A stretch of DNA of 64,000 nt from Spinacia oleracea. Lineage: Eukaryota; Streptophyta; Magnoliopsida; Caryophyllales; Amaranthaceae. Shown piece by piece: positions 1 through 8,437 of the stretch. Positions within the stretch are counted from its first letter, which is position 1; every line of letters begins with the position of its first letter. Position numbers and translations under genes: made by a program. The notes under the pieces were generated by a model. It did no database searches, was not told where the DNA came from, and worked only from the letters and a program-made list of their open reading frames with translations. The stretch is taken from NCBI RefSeq assembly GCF_020520425.1, contig NC_079488.1, forward strand, positions 2,271,747 to 2,335,746. Direction: 5' to 3'.

Positions 1-600
1 TCTTAAAATGCATGAGATCAAAAGCTTGATTATGTTGCATGATTAAGGATTTTAGTTCACTTAAAATCTAACCAACATAGTAAGAGCCTTAAGTTCCAAA
101 CTTAAAAATTGAGTTAAAAGGTGCCATGCCAAAATATACACTTGCTTGGATATCCTTTACATCAATCTAGTAATAGTTTTCGCTCAGCGAGGTGTTACTT
201 ATTGGTCCTAAAGGGGCAAGGTACACAAATAATTGTGAGTACATGTTAGTTTTGGTGAAACTCAACGATATAAGTAAGGAGTCCTTTTATGTCGTGGCAA
301 AATCGATAGGTTTACCTAATAAGTTCTTAGACGTACATATCAACCAAGAATAGTTTCTAGACTATTAGCAAAAGGCTTTTGCTTACCTAAGATGTTTTAG
401 GATTAAGTCGACAAACTGTGCTTAGTTCTTCAATGATTTTAGGATCTTGGAATCATTTTATTCACACCTGCCGGAACACATAACTTGAATAAAATGCTTA
501 ATAAACATTGAATTATGCATGTATGCTAGAATTTAAGTTTATTAAGAGAAACTGTGAATGGTTATTTATTTGTTTATTCTTTTCAATTGTAGTTTTTAAT
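1..600 (+). other. Copia-A 5' leader, 3' part only
   Basis: No gene. From about position 30 this stretch matches the reverse complement of about 54,160-54,740 (Copia-C leader) almost base for base. It also matches about 21,650-22,150 (Copia-B leader) with more differences. The first 30 or so bases differ from Copia-C. An open frame extends upstream of 601 without an ATG, so 601 is the likelier start. Confidence 0.85.
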
Positions 601-3600
601 ATGGCAAACAACAATTCATTCAACATTCGATCAATTCTCGAAAAGGAGAAGTTGAACGGGAAAAACTTCCTTGACTGGCAAAGGAACTTGCAAATAGTTC
701 TTATGCAGGAAGAAAAGGAGTATGTCCTAGATGAGGCGATGCCCGAAGCTCCAGGCGACGGGGTCACTCAGGCAGCCCTCAATCGTTGGATTGATGCCAA
801 CAAGGATGTGAAATGTCTAATGCTCGCCACCATGAGTGCGGATCTGCAGAAAACGTTCATCAACTCAGATGCTTTCACAATCATCAGTGAGTTGAAGAAC
901 ATGTTCCAAGATCTGGCTCGAGTCGAAAGATTCGAAACTCATAGGCAAATTCTTGAGACCAAGCTTAAGAAAGGCGAGCCCGTAAGTCCACATGTTCTCA
1001 AAATGATTGGACTCATTGAGAATATGAGTCGGCTGGATCAGCAATTTTCTCAGGAAATGGCTATAGACACCATCCTCCATTCTCTTCATAGCGGGTATGA
1101 TCAGTTCAAACTGAACTACAGTATGAATAGTCTGGACAAAACGCTCACTGAGCTTCACGGTATGCTGAAGACCGCTGAAAAGACGCTCAAAAGTGATAAG
1201 CAGGATGTGCTTATGGTGCGTGGGGGCAAGTTCAAGAAATCTGGAAAGAAGAGGAATGCTAAGAAAGGTGGCAACAAGGCCAGCCCAACTAAGCAAACTG
1301 GCGCCAAATCTGCAAAGAGAAAGGTCAGTCAACCCACTTCTGAATCCGAATGCTTCTACTGCAAGAAGAAGGGGCATTGGAAGAGAGATTGCTTGAAGCT
1401 AAAGGAAGATCAGAAGAACGGAACAGTCGTTCCATCTTCAGGTATTTTCGTTATAGACTGTATACTTGCTAATTCAACTTCTTGGGTATTAGATACAGGT
1501 TGTGGCTCACACTTATGTTCCAATCCACAGGGACTAAGAAGAAGTAGAAAGTTAAGCAAGGGTGAAGTCGACCTACGAGTGGGAAATGGAGCACGGATTG
1601 CTGCATTAGCTGTAGGAACTTACTATTTGTCGTTGCCCTCCGGGCTAGTTTTGGAACTGGAAGAATGTTTCCATGTTCCAAGTCTTACTAAAAACATCAT
1701 TTCAGTTTCTTGCTTAGATGCTAAGGGATTTTCTTTTATAATAAAAGACAATAGTTGTTCGTTTTATTTTAAAGAGATGTTTTATGGATCTGCTAGATTA
1801 GTCAATGGACTTTATTTATTAGATCACGACAAACAAGTATATAACGTAAATACCAAAAAGGCCAAAAAGGATGATTCAGATCTCACCTATCTGTGGCATT
1901 GTCGATTAGGCCATATAAACTTGAAACGCTTAGAAAGACTTCAAAGGGAAGGAATTCTAGAACCATTCGACTTAGAGGATTATGGTAAATGCGAATCATG
2001 TTTACTTGGCAAAATGACAAAGCAACCTTTCTCTAAAGTTGGAGAAAGAGCAAATGAACTATTGGGTTTAATCCATACAGATGTATGTGGACCAATGAGT
2101 ACAAATGCTAGAGGTGGTTTCAGCTACTTTATCACTTTCACTGATGACTTCACTAGGTATGGTTATGTCTACCTAATGAAGCATAAGTCTGAATCCTTTG
2201 ACAAATTCAAGGAATTTCAGAGTGAAGTAGAGAATCAATTAGGCAAGAAGATCAAGGCACTGCGGTCTGATAGAGGCGGTGAATATCTGAGCTATGAATT
2301 TGATGACCATCTGAAAGAATGTGGAATTCTATCAGAATTGACTCCTCCTGGAACACCACAATGGAACGGTGTGTCAGAACGGAGGAACAGAACCTTGCTA
2401 GACATGGTCAGGTCAATGATGGGTCAGGCCGAACTTCCATTAGAATTTTGGGGACATGCACTAAATACAGCTGCACTCACTATAAATAGAGCTCCGTCTA
2501 AAGCTGTCGAAAAGACTCCATACGAATTATGGTTTGGAAAGCCTCCAAATGTGTCTTTTCTTAAGATTTGGGGATGTGAAGTATACGTCAAACGATTAAT
2601 TTCAGACAAACTTCATCCAAAATCTGACAAATGTATCCTTGTGGGCTATCCAAAGGAAACAAAGGGGTATTACTTCTACAATACATCTGAGAACAAAGTG
2701 TTTGTTGCTCGAGATGGTGTCTTTTTGGAGAAGGATCACATTTCCAAAATGACAAGTGGGAGAAAAGTAGACCTCGAAGAAATTCGAGTCGAACAACAAA
2801 CTCTAGAGAATGCTCAAGATGACATTCAAGATGAAACTCAGAGATCTTTAGAAGAATCTGGTGAGAATCATGGTCAATCTAGAAATGTTACCCCGCGTAG
2901 ATCGCAAAGATATAGATCTCAACCGGAAAGGTACTTAGGTATTTTGACGAACGAGAGCTATGACGTTCTATTACTTGAAAGTGATGAACCTGCGACTTAC
3001 AAGCAAGCTATGACGAGCCCTAGCTCCAAGCAATGGCAAGAAGCCATGCAATCTGAATTAGACTCCATGTCTGAAAACCAAGTATGGGATTTGGTCGATT
3101 TGCCAGATGGCTACCAAGCCATTGGAAGCAAATGGGTTTTCAAACTGAAAAAGGACAAGGATGGGAAACTTGAAGTTTTCAAAGCTAGATTGGTTGCAAA
3201 AGGTTACAGGCAAGTCCACGGTGTGGATTACGATGAAACCTTTTCACCAGTTGCAATGCTAAAGTCTATTCGAATAATGTTAGCAATCGCTGCATATTAC
3301 GATTACGAAATATGGCAGATGGATGTCAAAACTGCTTTCTTAAACGGCGTTTTAACAGAAACTGTGTTTATGACACAGCCTGAAGGTTTTGAGGATCCAA
3401 AGAATGCTAAAAAGGTATGCAAGCTAAAGAAGTCAATCTACGGATTGAAGCAGGCATCCAGGAGCTGGAATATACGTTTTGATGAAGCAGTCAGTGACTT
3501 TGGTTTCATCAAGAACGCGGACGAATCTTGTGTATACAAGAAGGTCAGTGGGAGCAAAATTGCTTTCCTAGTATTATATGTCGACGACATATTGCTTATC

Positions 3601-4566
3601 GGAAATGACATTCCTATGTTGAACTCTGTCAAGATTTGGCTTGGGAAATGTTTTTCGATGAAGGATCTAGGAAAACCACAGTACATATTGGGCATCAAGA
3701 TTTACAGAGATAGATCTAAAAAGATGATTGGACTTAGTCAAAGCACTTATATCAATAAGGTGCTTGATAGGTTCAAGATGGCGGACTCCAAGCGAGGCTA
3801 CCTACCCATGTCTCATGGAATGACTCTAAGCAAGACTCAGTGCCCAAAAACACTTGATGAGCGTAGACGAATGAATGGGATTCCATATGCATCATTGATT
3901 GGTTCAATAATGTATGCTATGATATGTACACGCCCGGATGTTGCGTACGCACTCAGTGCTACGAGCAGATACCAGTCAGACCCAGGAGAGGCGCATTGGA
4001 CTGCTGCCAAGAATATTCTGAAGTACCTGAAAAGGCACAAAGATGACTTCCTGGTCTATGGTGGAGATGATGAATTAATTGTTAAAGGCTATACGGACGC
4101 AAGTTTCCAAACCGACAAAGATGATTTCAGATCACAGTCTGGGTTTGTCTTCTGCCTCAACGGAGGAGCAGTAAGCTGGAAAAGTGCTAAGCAAAGCACC
4201 ATTGCGGATTCTACAACTGAAGCGGAGTACATTGCTGCACATGAAGCAGCAAAGGAAGCTATATGGCTAAGGAAGTTCATAGGAGAACTAGGTGTAGTCC
4301 CCTCCATTAAAGGACCAATAGCCCTGTATTGTGATAATAACGGAGCTATTGCACAGGCAAAAGAGCCTAGACACCACCAGAGAGTCAAGCATGTACTTCG
4401 TAGATTTCACCTTCTACGAGAGTTCGTTGAAAGAAAAGAAGTCGAGATAAGCAAAATTGGAACTGATGACAACACATCAGATCCATTAACTAAACCTCTG
4501 CCGCAAGCGAAGCACAACTCGCACACTGCAGCTATGGGAATCAAGCATATTGGAGAATGGCTTTGA
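601..4566 (+). CDS. Intact copia gag-pol polyprotein
   Basis: A 1,321-residue polyprotein that would make the capsid, protease, integrase, reverse transcriptase and RNase H for cytoplasmic reverse transcription and nuclear integration. The gag domain fills about residues 1-240, with a zinc knuckle CX2CX4HX4C at C251, C254, H259, C264. The protease DTG is at D298. A GAG-pre-integrase HCRLGH motif follows. Integrase has D494, D557 and E593, with exactly 35 residues between the last two (DD35E). RT carries D908 and YVDD at 993-996; RNase H shows D1166, E1209 and D1245. The start is the ATG opening MANNNSF, also present in Copia-C. No stop or frameshift is seen, so it could be functional. Antisense and offset frames inside it are shadows. 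Confidence 0.96.
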   Translation: MANNNSFNIRSILEKEKLNGKNFLDWQRNLQIVLMQEEKEYVLDEAMPEAPGDGVTQAALNRWIDANKDVKCLMLATMSADLQKTFINSDAFTIISELKNMFQDLARVERFETHRQILETKLKKGEPVSPHVLKMIGLIENMSRLDQQFSQEMAIDTILHSLHSGYDQFKLNYSMNSLDKTLTELHGMLKTAEKTLKSDKQDVLMVRGGKFKKSGKKRNAKKGGNKASPTKQTGAKSAKRKVSQPTSESECFYCKKKGHWKRDCLKLKEDQKNGTVVPSSGIFVIDCILANSTSWVLDTGCGSHLCSNPQGLRRSRKLSKGEVDLRVGNGARIAALAVGTYYLSLPSGLVLELEECFHVPSLTKNIISVSCLDAKGFSFIIKDNSCSFYFKEMFYGSARLVNGLYLLDHDKQVYNVNTKKAKKDDSDLTYLWHCRLGHINLKRLERLQREGILEPFDLEDYGKCESCLLGKMTKQPFSKVGERANELLGLIHTDVCGPMSTNARGGFSYFITFTDDFTRYGYVYLMKHKSESFDKFKEFQSEVENQLGKKIKALRSDRGGEYLSYEFDDHLKECGILSELTPPGTPQWNGVSERRNRTLLDMVRSMMGQAELPLEFWGHALNTAALTINRAPSKAVEKTPYELWFGKPPNVSFLKIWGCEVYVKRLISDKLHPKSDKCILVGYPKETKGYYFYNTSENKVFVARDGVFLEKDHISKMTSGRKVDLEEIRVEQQTLENAQDDIQDETQRSLEESGENHGQSRNVTPRRSQRYRSQPERYLGILTNESYDVLLLESDEPATYKQAMTSPSSKQWQEAMQSELDSMSENQVWDLVDLPDGYQAIGSKWVFKLKKDKDGKLEVFKARLVAKGYRQVHGVDYDETFSPVAMLKSIRIMLAIAAYYDYEIWQMDVKTAFLNGVLTETVFMTQPEGFEDPKNAKKVCKLKKSIYGLKQASRSWNIRFDEAVSDFGFIKNADESCVYKKVSGSKIAFLVLYVDDILLIGNDIPMLNSVKIWLGKCFSMKDLGKPQYILGIKIYRDRSKKMIGLSQSTYINKVLDRFKMADSKRGYLPMSHGMTLSKTQCPKTLDERRRMNGIPYASLIGSIMYAMICTRPDVAYALSATSRYQSDPGEAHWTAAKNILKYLKRHKDDFLVYGGDDELIVKGYTDASFQTDKDDFRSQSGFVFCLNGGAVSWKSAKQSTIADSTTEAEYIAAHEAAKEAIWLRKFIGELGVVPSIKGPIALYCDNNGAIAQAKEPRHHQRVKHVLRRFHLLREFVERKEVEISKIGTDDNTSDPLTKPLPQAKHNSHTAAMGIKHIGEWL

Positions 4567-5430
4567 TGTCTCTGTTTAATGTTTTAAAGTTTTAGAGTTT
4601 AAATCTTTGTAAAACATTATTGGTTAATCATTCACAATAAATGAAAGGAATTCATTTTTCCATTTAATTTGTGGTTTATTAAATGATGAGTCCCTTCAAC
4701 TTGACGATATATTCAAGATAGACTGTCAGGACCAGTCCTGTGACTAAGAAATGTCTATCAAGTGAACTTGAATGTCAAAGGTTGAAAATGGTCCCTAATC
4801 GGAGTTTTCTATAAAATTGGACGCATAGAAAACGTTAGACGATTAGAATGCAAGATGACTAGTAGTTCTGTTTCTTGAACTATGTGGACATGGCAATGTC
4901 ATAATCATTTGCATAGATACTTACTTTGGGAAGACTAGTATCGGACAAGACCTATGAAACTTTACTGTAAGAGATGAAAGTCTGTCATAAGTAAATTTCA
5001 TTAAATTATTAGACACTAAATCCTCAATACCTGAGTGATTTGAGATTACTTGTTTGAGAACTGGTTGCTTTGACGTTGACCAACCGTCGCACCGTAAAAG
5101 GAGGCTATAAAGGCAACGCTCAGGTAATCACCTATCAAACGAAGTCTAATCTCAAGATCGCAAGATTGGGATTGTCCTCCCATAAATCGGGATGAGATGC
5201 TTAAAAGTTGTACAAGGCCACTCGGAGAGCTAGAAACTGTGAAATGCATGGCCGTGCTCGGATGAATCATAGGCTATGATTATCTGTTTATTTGATCAGT
5301 TGAACTCTGAAACCGAGGAACACCTCTGGACATAATAAGGATGACAACTCTTACCTTATGTTCAAGAGCAAGCATCGAGCGACAAAGGAATTAGGAAATG
5401 CACACTTGTCCCTAAGGACAAGTGGGAGAC
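4567..5430 (+). other. Copia-A 3' internal noncoding region
   Basis: About 0.86 kb between the gag-pol stop and the LTR, with no conserved sense frame. The region from about 4,655 is repeated in reverse at 7,670-8,437 (Copia-B) and 49,454-50,130 (Copia-C), with few differences. A 74-codon antisense frame is open in Copia-A and Copia-B but shifted in Copia-C, so I do not call it a gene. Confidence 0.85.
5403..5430 (+). promoter_or_regulatory. Polypurine tract preceded by a 9 bp perfect hairpin
   Basis: The stem CACTTGTCC / GGACAAGTG (5,403-5,411 and 5,416-5,424) closes a CTAA loop and runs straight into the purine tract GTGGGAGAC. The LTR begins immediately after, with TGAAGG. The polypurine tract primes plus-strand DNA synthesis. 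The same site is deleted in both Copia-B and Copia-C (see findings). Confidence 0.8.
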
Positions 5431-5744
5431 TGAAGGAAATAATGCCCTTGGTCCAAGTATGCATTCTATGTTAAGTCTAATAAATGCGGTTCAGTATTAA
5501 TTAACAAGTTAATAATTCAGTGAGATCAAGTGAGCTGAATGCCTAGCTAGAGGCCGCTTCAGTTCAAGTGGAATTAATGATATTAATCCACAGCTTACTC
5601 TTGACTGAACCCGTAGGGTCACACAAATAGTACGTAAACGGATCAAGTATTTAATGGCATTAAATACTCCATCTATGAATATTCGGAACCGACGGATCTT
5701 GGTTTCAGTGGGAGCTAAGATCGTCACAGGCAAGAAATGAATAC

Positions 5745-6075
5745 TCCGGAAACGATGATATTACCGGAAACGGAAATATGGATCGTATCGGAAATATGAA
5801 TATTATCCAAGTCGTAGATGTTGCCGGAAACGGAAACATGGTACGTATCGGAAAATATTATTGGAAATGGAAATATTACCAGAATCGGAAATATTGCCGG
5901 AAACGGAAATATTGTCAGAATCGGAAATATTACCGGAATCGGAAAATAATTCCGGAAACGGAAATATTAAATATTTGTTCGAAATGGAAATTAATTCCGG
6001 AATCGGAAATATTAAATATTGTTCGTATCGGAAATAAATTCCGGAACTGGAAATTTAATCGGAAGCGTATCGTAC
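5745..6075 (+). repeat. U3 array of CCGGAAAC/GGAAATATT repeats
   Basis: About twenty loosely repeated 10-14 bp units of the form CCGGAAACGGAAATATT or CCGGAATCGGAAATATT. Similar arrays sit at the same place in LTR-B (about 7,075-7,365), LTR-D (about 48,890-49,200) and LTR-E (about 58,045-58,360). The position upstream of the TATA box suggests an enhancer-like array; that role is inferred. Confidence 0.85.
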
Positions 6076-6084
6076 GAATTAGCA

Positions 6085-6298
6085 TCGGACGAGGCCTGCC
6101 GGACGAAGGCCCAGCACGAAGCCGGGCCATCGCCCAGCAAGCACGCGCGCCACAAGCCCAGCCAAGGCAGCGCCCAGGCCTACCGCAAGGCAGGCCCAGC
6201 GCGCGCCAAGGCCACGGATGCGTGGGCCGCGCTGCGTGGGCTGCTGCTCGCACGCGCATGGGCAGCCCTTGTGGCTGCCGTGTGTGTGTGAGTTTGTG
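6085..6298 (+). other. GC-rich block in the LTR U3
   Basis: An abrupt GC-rich island full of GCCCAGC, GGGCC and GCGCGC words inside an AT-rich LTR. Open frames cross it in several phases only because GC-rich DNA lacks stops. The matching blocks in the other LTRs share words but align poorly. Confidence 0.8.
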
Positions 6299-6446
6299 CT
6301 CATGCGTGATTCCTAAATCTACAAGAGTTAGTGTATGATTAAATTCCTATTCCTAATTAGATAAATTAATTAAATAGAATTCATGTAGGATTCTAATTTC
6401 AATTAATTCGTATCCTACTAGGATTACGATTCCTTTTCCATAACTC

Positions 6447-6454
6447 TATAAATA
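6447..6454 (+). promoter_or_regulatory. TATA box of LTR-A
   Basis: TATAAATA, followed about 30 bp later by the presumed transcription start. It is conserved as TTTATAG on the opposite strand in LTR-D (near 48,495) and LTR-E (near 57,675). It would drive the retrotransposon RNA, or in this 3' LTR read rightward into the inverted Copia-B. Confidence 0.75.
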
Positions 6455-6808
6455 AAGGCCTAGGGGTCATTATTTATACACAAGTTTTAAGTATTCAAAA
6501 CTAAGATTTTTAAGCAAAAAAAACAGCCAATATTCTTGCCTTTTTAACCGAAAATATTAGAACCTTAAGGGCGATTCTAGTTGGTCAATCTTAAGGCGGA
6601 TCCGGACGTGCTGTGGACTATCTACGGAGGGACGACACTTGGAGTCCTAAAGACTTGTTCTTGTTCGGTTCGGGCGCAGCTAGGGAAGGCACGCAACAAA
6701 GAGTATGCATCTAAACTATGCTAAATGATTATGTGTAAATAATATGTTTCCTGGCTTTATGGTTTTTCCGCATGATTTATGAACTGTCATATGAACCATA
6801 ACCTTACA

Positions 6809-7669
6809 CACAAACACACACACGCACGGCAGCCCACGAGGGGCGCCTATGCGCGCGCGGCCTGTGAGCTCGCAGCCCACGCCACGAGGCCCACACACTG
6901 CCGTGGCCTTAGCGCGCTGGGCCTGCCTTGCGGTGGGCCTGGACGCTGCCTTGGCTTGGGGCGTTTGTGGCGCGCTGGCTTGCTGGGCGATGGCCCGGCT
7001 TCGTGCTGGTCCTTCGTCCGGCAGGCCTCGTCCGATGCTTATTCGTACGATGCGCTTCTGATTAAATTCCCGGTTCCGGAATTCATTTCCGATACGAACA
7101 ATATTTAATATTTTCGATTCCGGAATTAATTTCCGTTTCGAACAAATATTTAATATTTCCGTTTCCGGAATTATTTTCCGATTCCGATAATATTTCCGAT
7201 TCTGACAATATTTCCGTTTTCGGCAATATTTCCATTTCCATTAATATTTTCCGATACGTACCATGTTTCCGTTTCCGGCAACATCTACGACTTGAATAAT
7301 ATTTATATTTGCGATACGATCCATATTTCCGTTTCTGGCAATATAATCGTTTTTCGGAGTATTCATTTCTTGCTTGTGACGATCTCAGCTCCCATTGAAA
7401 CCAAGATCCGTCGATTCCGAATATCCATAGATAGAGTATTTAATGTCATTAAATACTTGATCCGTTTACGTACTATTTGTGTGACCCTACGGGTTCAGTC
7501 AAGAGTAAGCTGTGGATTGATATCATTAATTCCACTTGAACTGAAGCGGCCTCTAGCTAGGCATTCAGCTCACTTGATCTCACTGAATTATTAACTTGTT
7601 AATTAATACTGAACCGCATTTATTAGACTTAATATTATATGCATACTTGGACCAAGGGCACTATTTCCT
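6809..7669 (-). repeat. LTR-B, partial 3' LTR of Copia-B
   Basis: Reverse complement of LTR-A from its GC block back to its first bases, including the CGGAAA array. It begins abruptly where LTR-A ends, within CACAAAC, and so lacks the R/U5 half. At 7,669 the last three LTR bases and the polypurine tract are missing: TATTTCCT runs directly into AGGGACAAG. Confidence 0.88.
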
Positions 7670-8437
7670 AGGGACAAGTGTGCATTACCTAATTCCTTTG
7701 TCGCTCGATGCTTGCTCTTGAACATAAGGTAAGAGTTGTCATCCTTATTATGTCCAGAGGTGTTTCTCGGTTTCAGAGTTCAACTGATCAAATAAAACAG
7801 ATAATCATAGCCTATGATTCATCTGAGCAAGGCCATGCATTTCACAGTTTCTAGCTCTCCGAGTGGCCTTGTACAACTTTTAAGCATCTCATCCCGATTT
7901 ATGGGAGGACAATCCCAATCTTGCGATCTTGAGATTAGACTTCGTTTGATAGGTGATTACCTGAGCGTTGCCTTTATAGCCTCCTTTTACGGTGCGACGG
8001 TTGGTCAACGTCAAAGTAACCAGTTCTCAAACAAGTAATCTCAAACCACTCAGGTATTGAGGATTTAGTGTCTAATAATTTTAATGAAATTTACTTATGA
8101 CGGATTTTCATCTCTTACAGTAAAGTTTCATAGGTCTGTCCGATACTAGTCTTCCCAAAGTAAGTATCTATGCAAATGATTACGACATTGCCATGTCCAC
8201 ATAGTTCAAGAAACAGAACTACTAGTCATCTTGCATTCTAGTCGTCTAACGTTTTCTATGCGTCCAATTTTATAGAAAACTCCGACCAGGGACCATTTTC
8301 AACTTTTGACATTCAAGTTCACTTGATAGACATTTCTTAGTCACAGGACTGGTCCTGGCAGTCTATCTTGAATATATATCGTCAAATTTGAAGGGACTCA
8401 TCATTTAATACTAAACCAAGATTAAATGGAATATGAA

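Larger units (their letters stand above)
1..6808 (+). mobile_element. Copia-A, Ty1/copia LTR retrotransposon, left end outside the window
   Basis: The window opens inside the 5' untranslated leader. It then shows the full gag-pol, a 3' noncoding region, a polypurine tract and a complete 3' LTR. The domain order is gag, protease, integrase, reverse transcriptase, RNase H; integrase before RT is the copia order. Copia-C (48,139-58,461) is a near-identical copy in the opposite orientation. The 5' LTR and primer site must lie left of position 1, so LTR identity and insertion age cannot be judged here. I did not assign a copia lineage. Confidence 0.95.
5431..6808 (+). repeat. LTR-A, complete 3' LTR of Copia-A (1,378 bp)
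   Basis: It starts TGAAGGAAATAATGCCC after the polypurine tract and ends CCTTACA. The end agrees with the primer-site end of LTR-E, which reads CCTAACA in the element direction. Order within it: conserved U3 start, an array of short CGGAAA repeats (5,745-6,075), a GC-rich block (6,085-6,298), a TATA box (6,447), then R/U5. It abuts the inverted LTR-B at 6,809. Confidence 0.9.

Noticed and set aside
513-4388. Several antisense and offset frames of 60-170 codons over Copia-A gag-pol, and the same over Copia-C
   Set aside because: They mirror the codon pattern of the real polyprotein and have no independent start context or family match.
5046-5270. 74-codon antisense frame in the 3' noncoding region, also open at 7,814-8,038
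   Set aside because: The third copy (about 49,490-49,710) is frameshifted, so the frame is not under selection.
5745-6075. CRISPR or telomere-like repeats in the LTR
   Set aside because: The units are degenerate, contiguous and shared by all LTRs of the family, so this is a U3 array.
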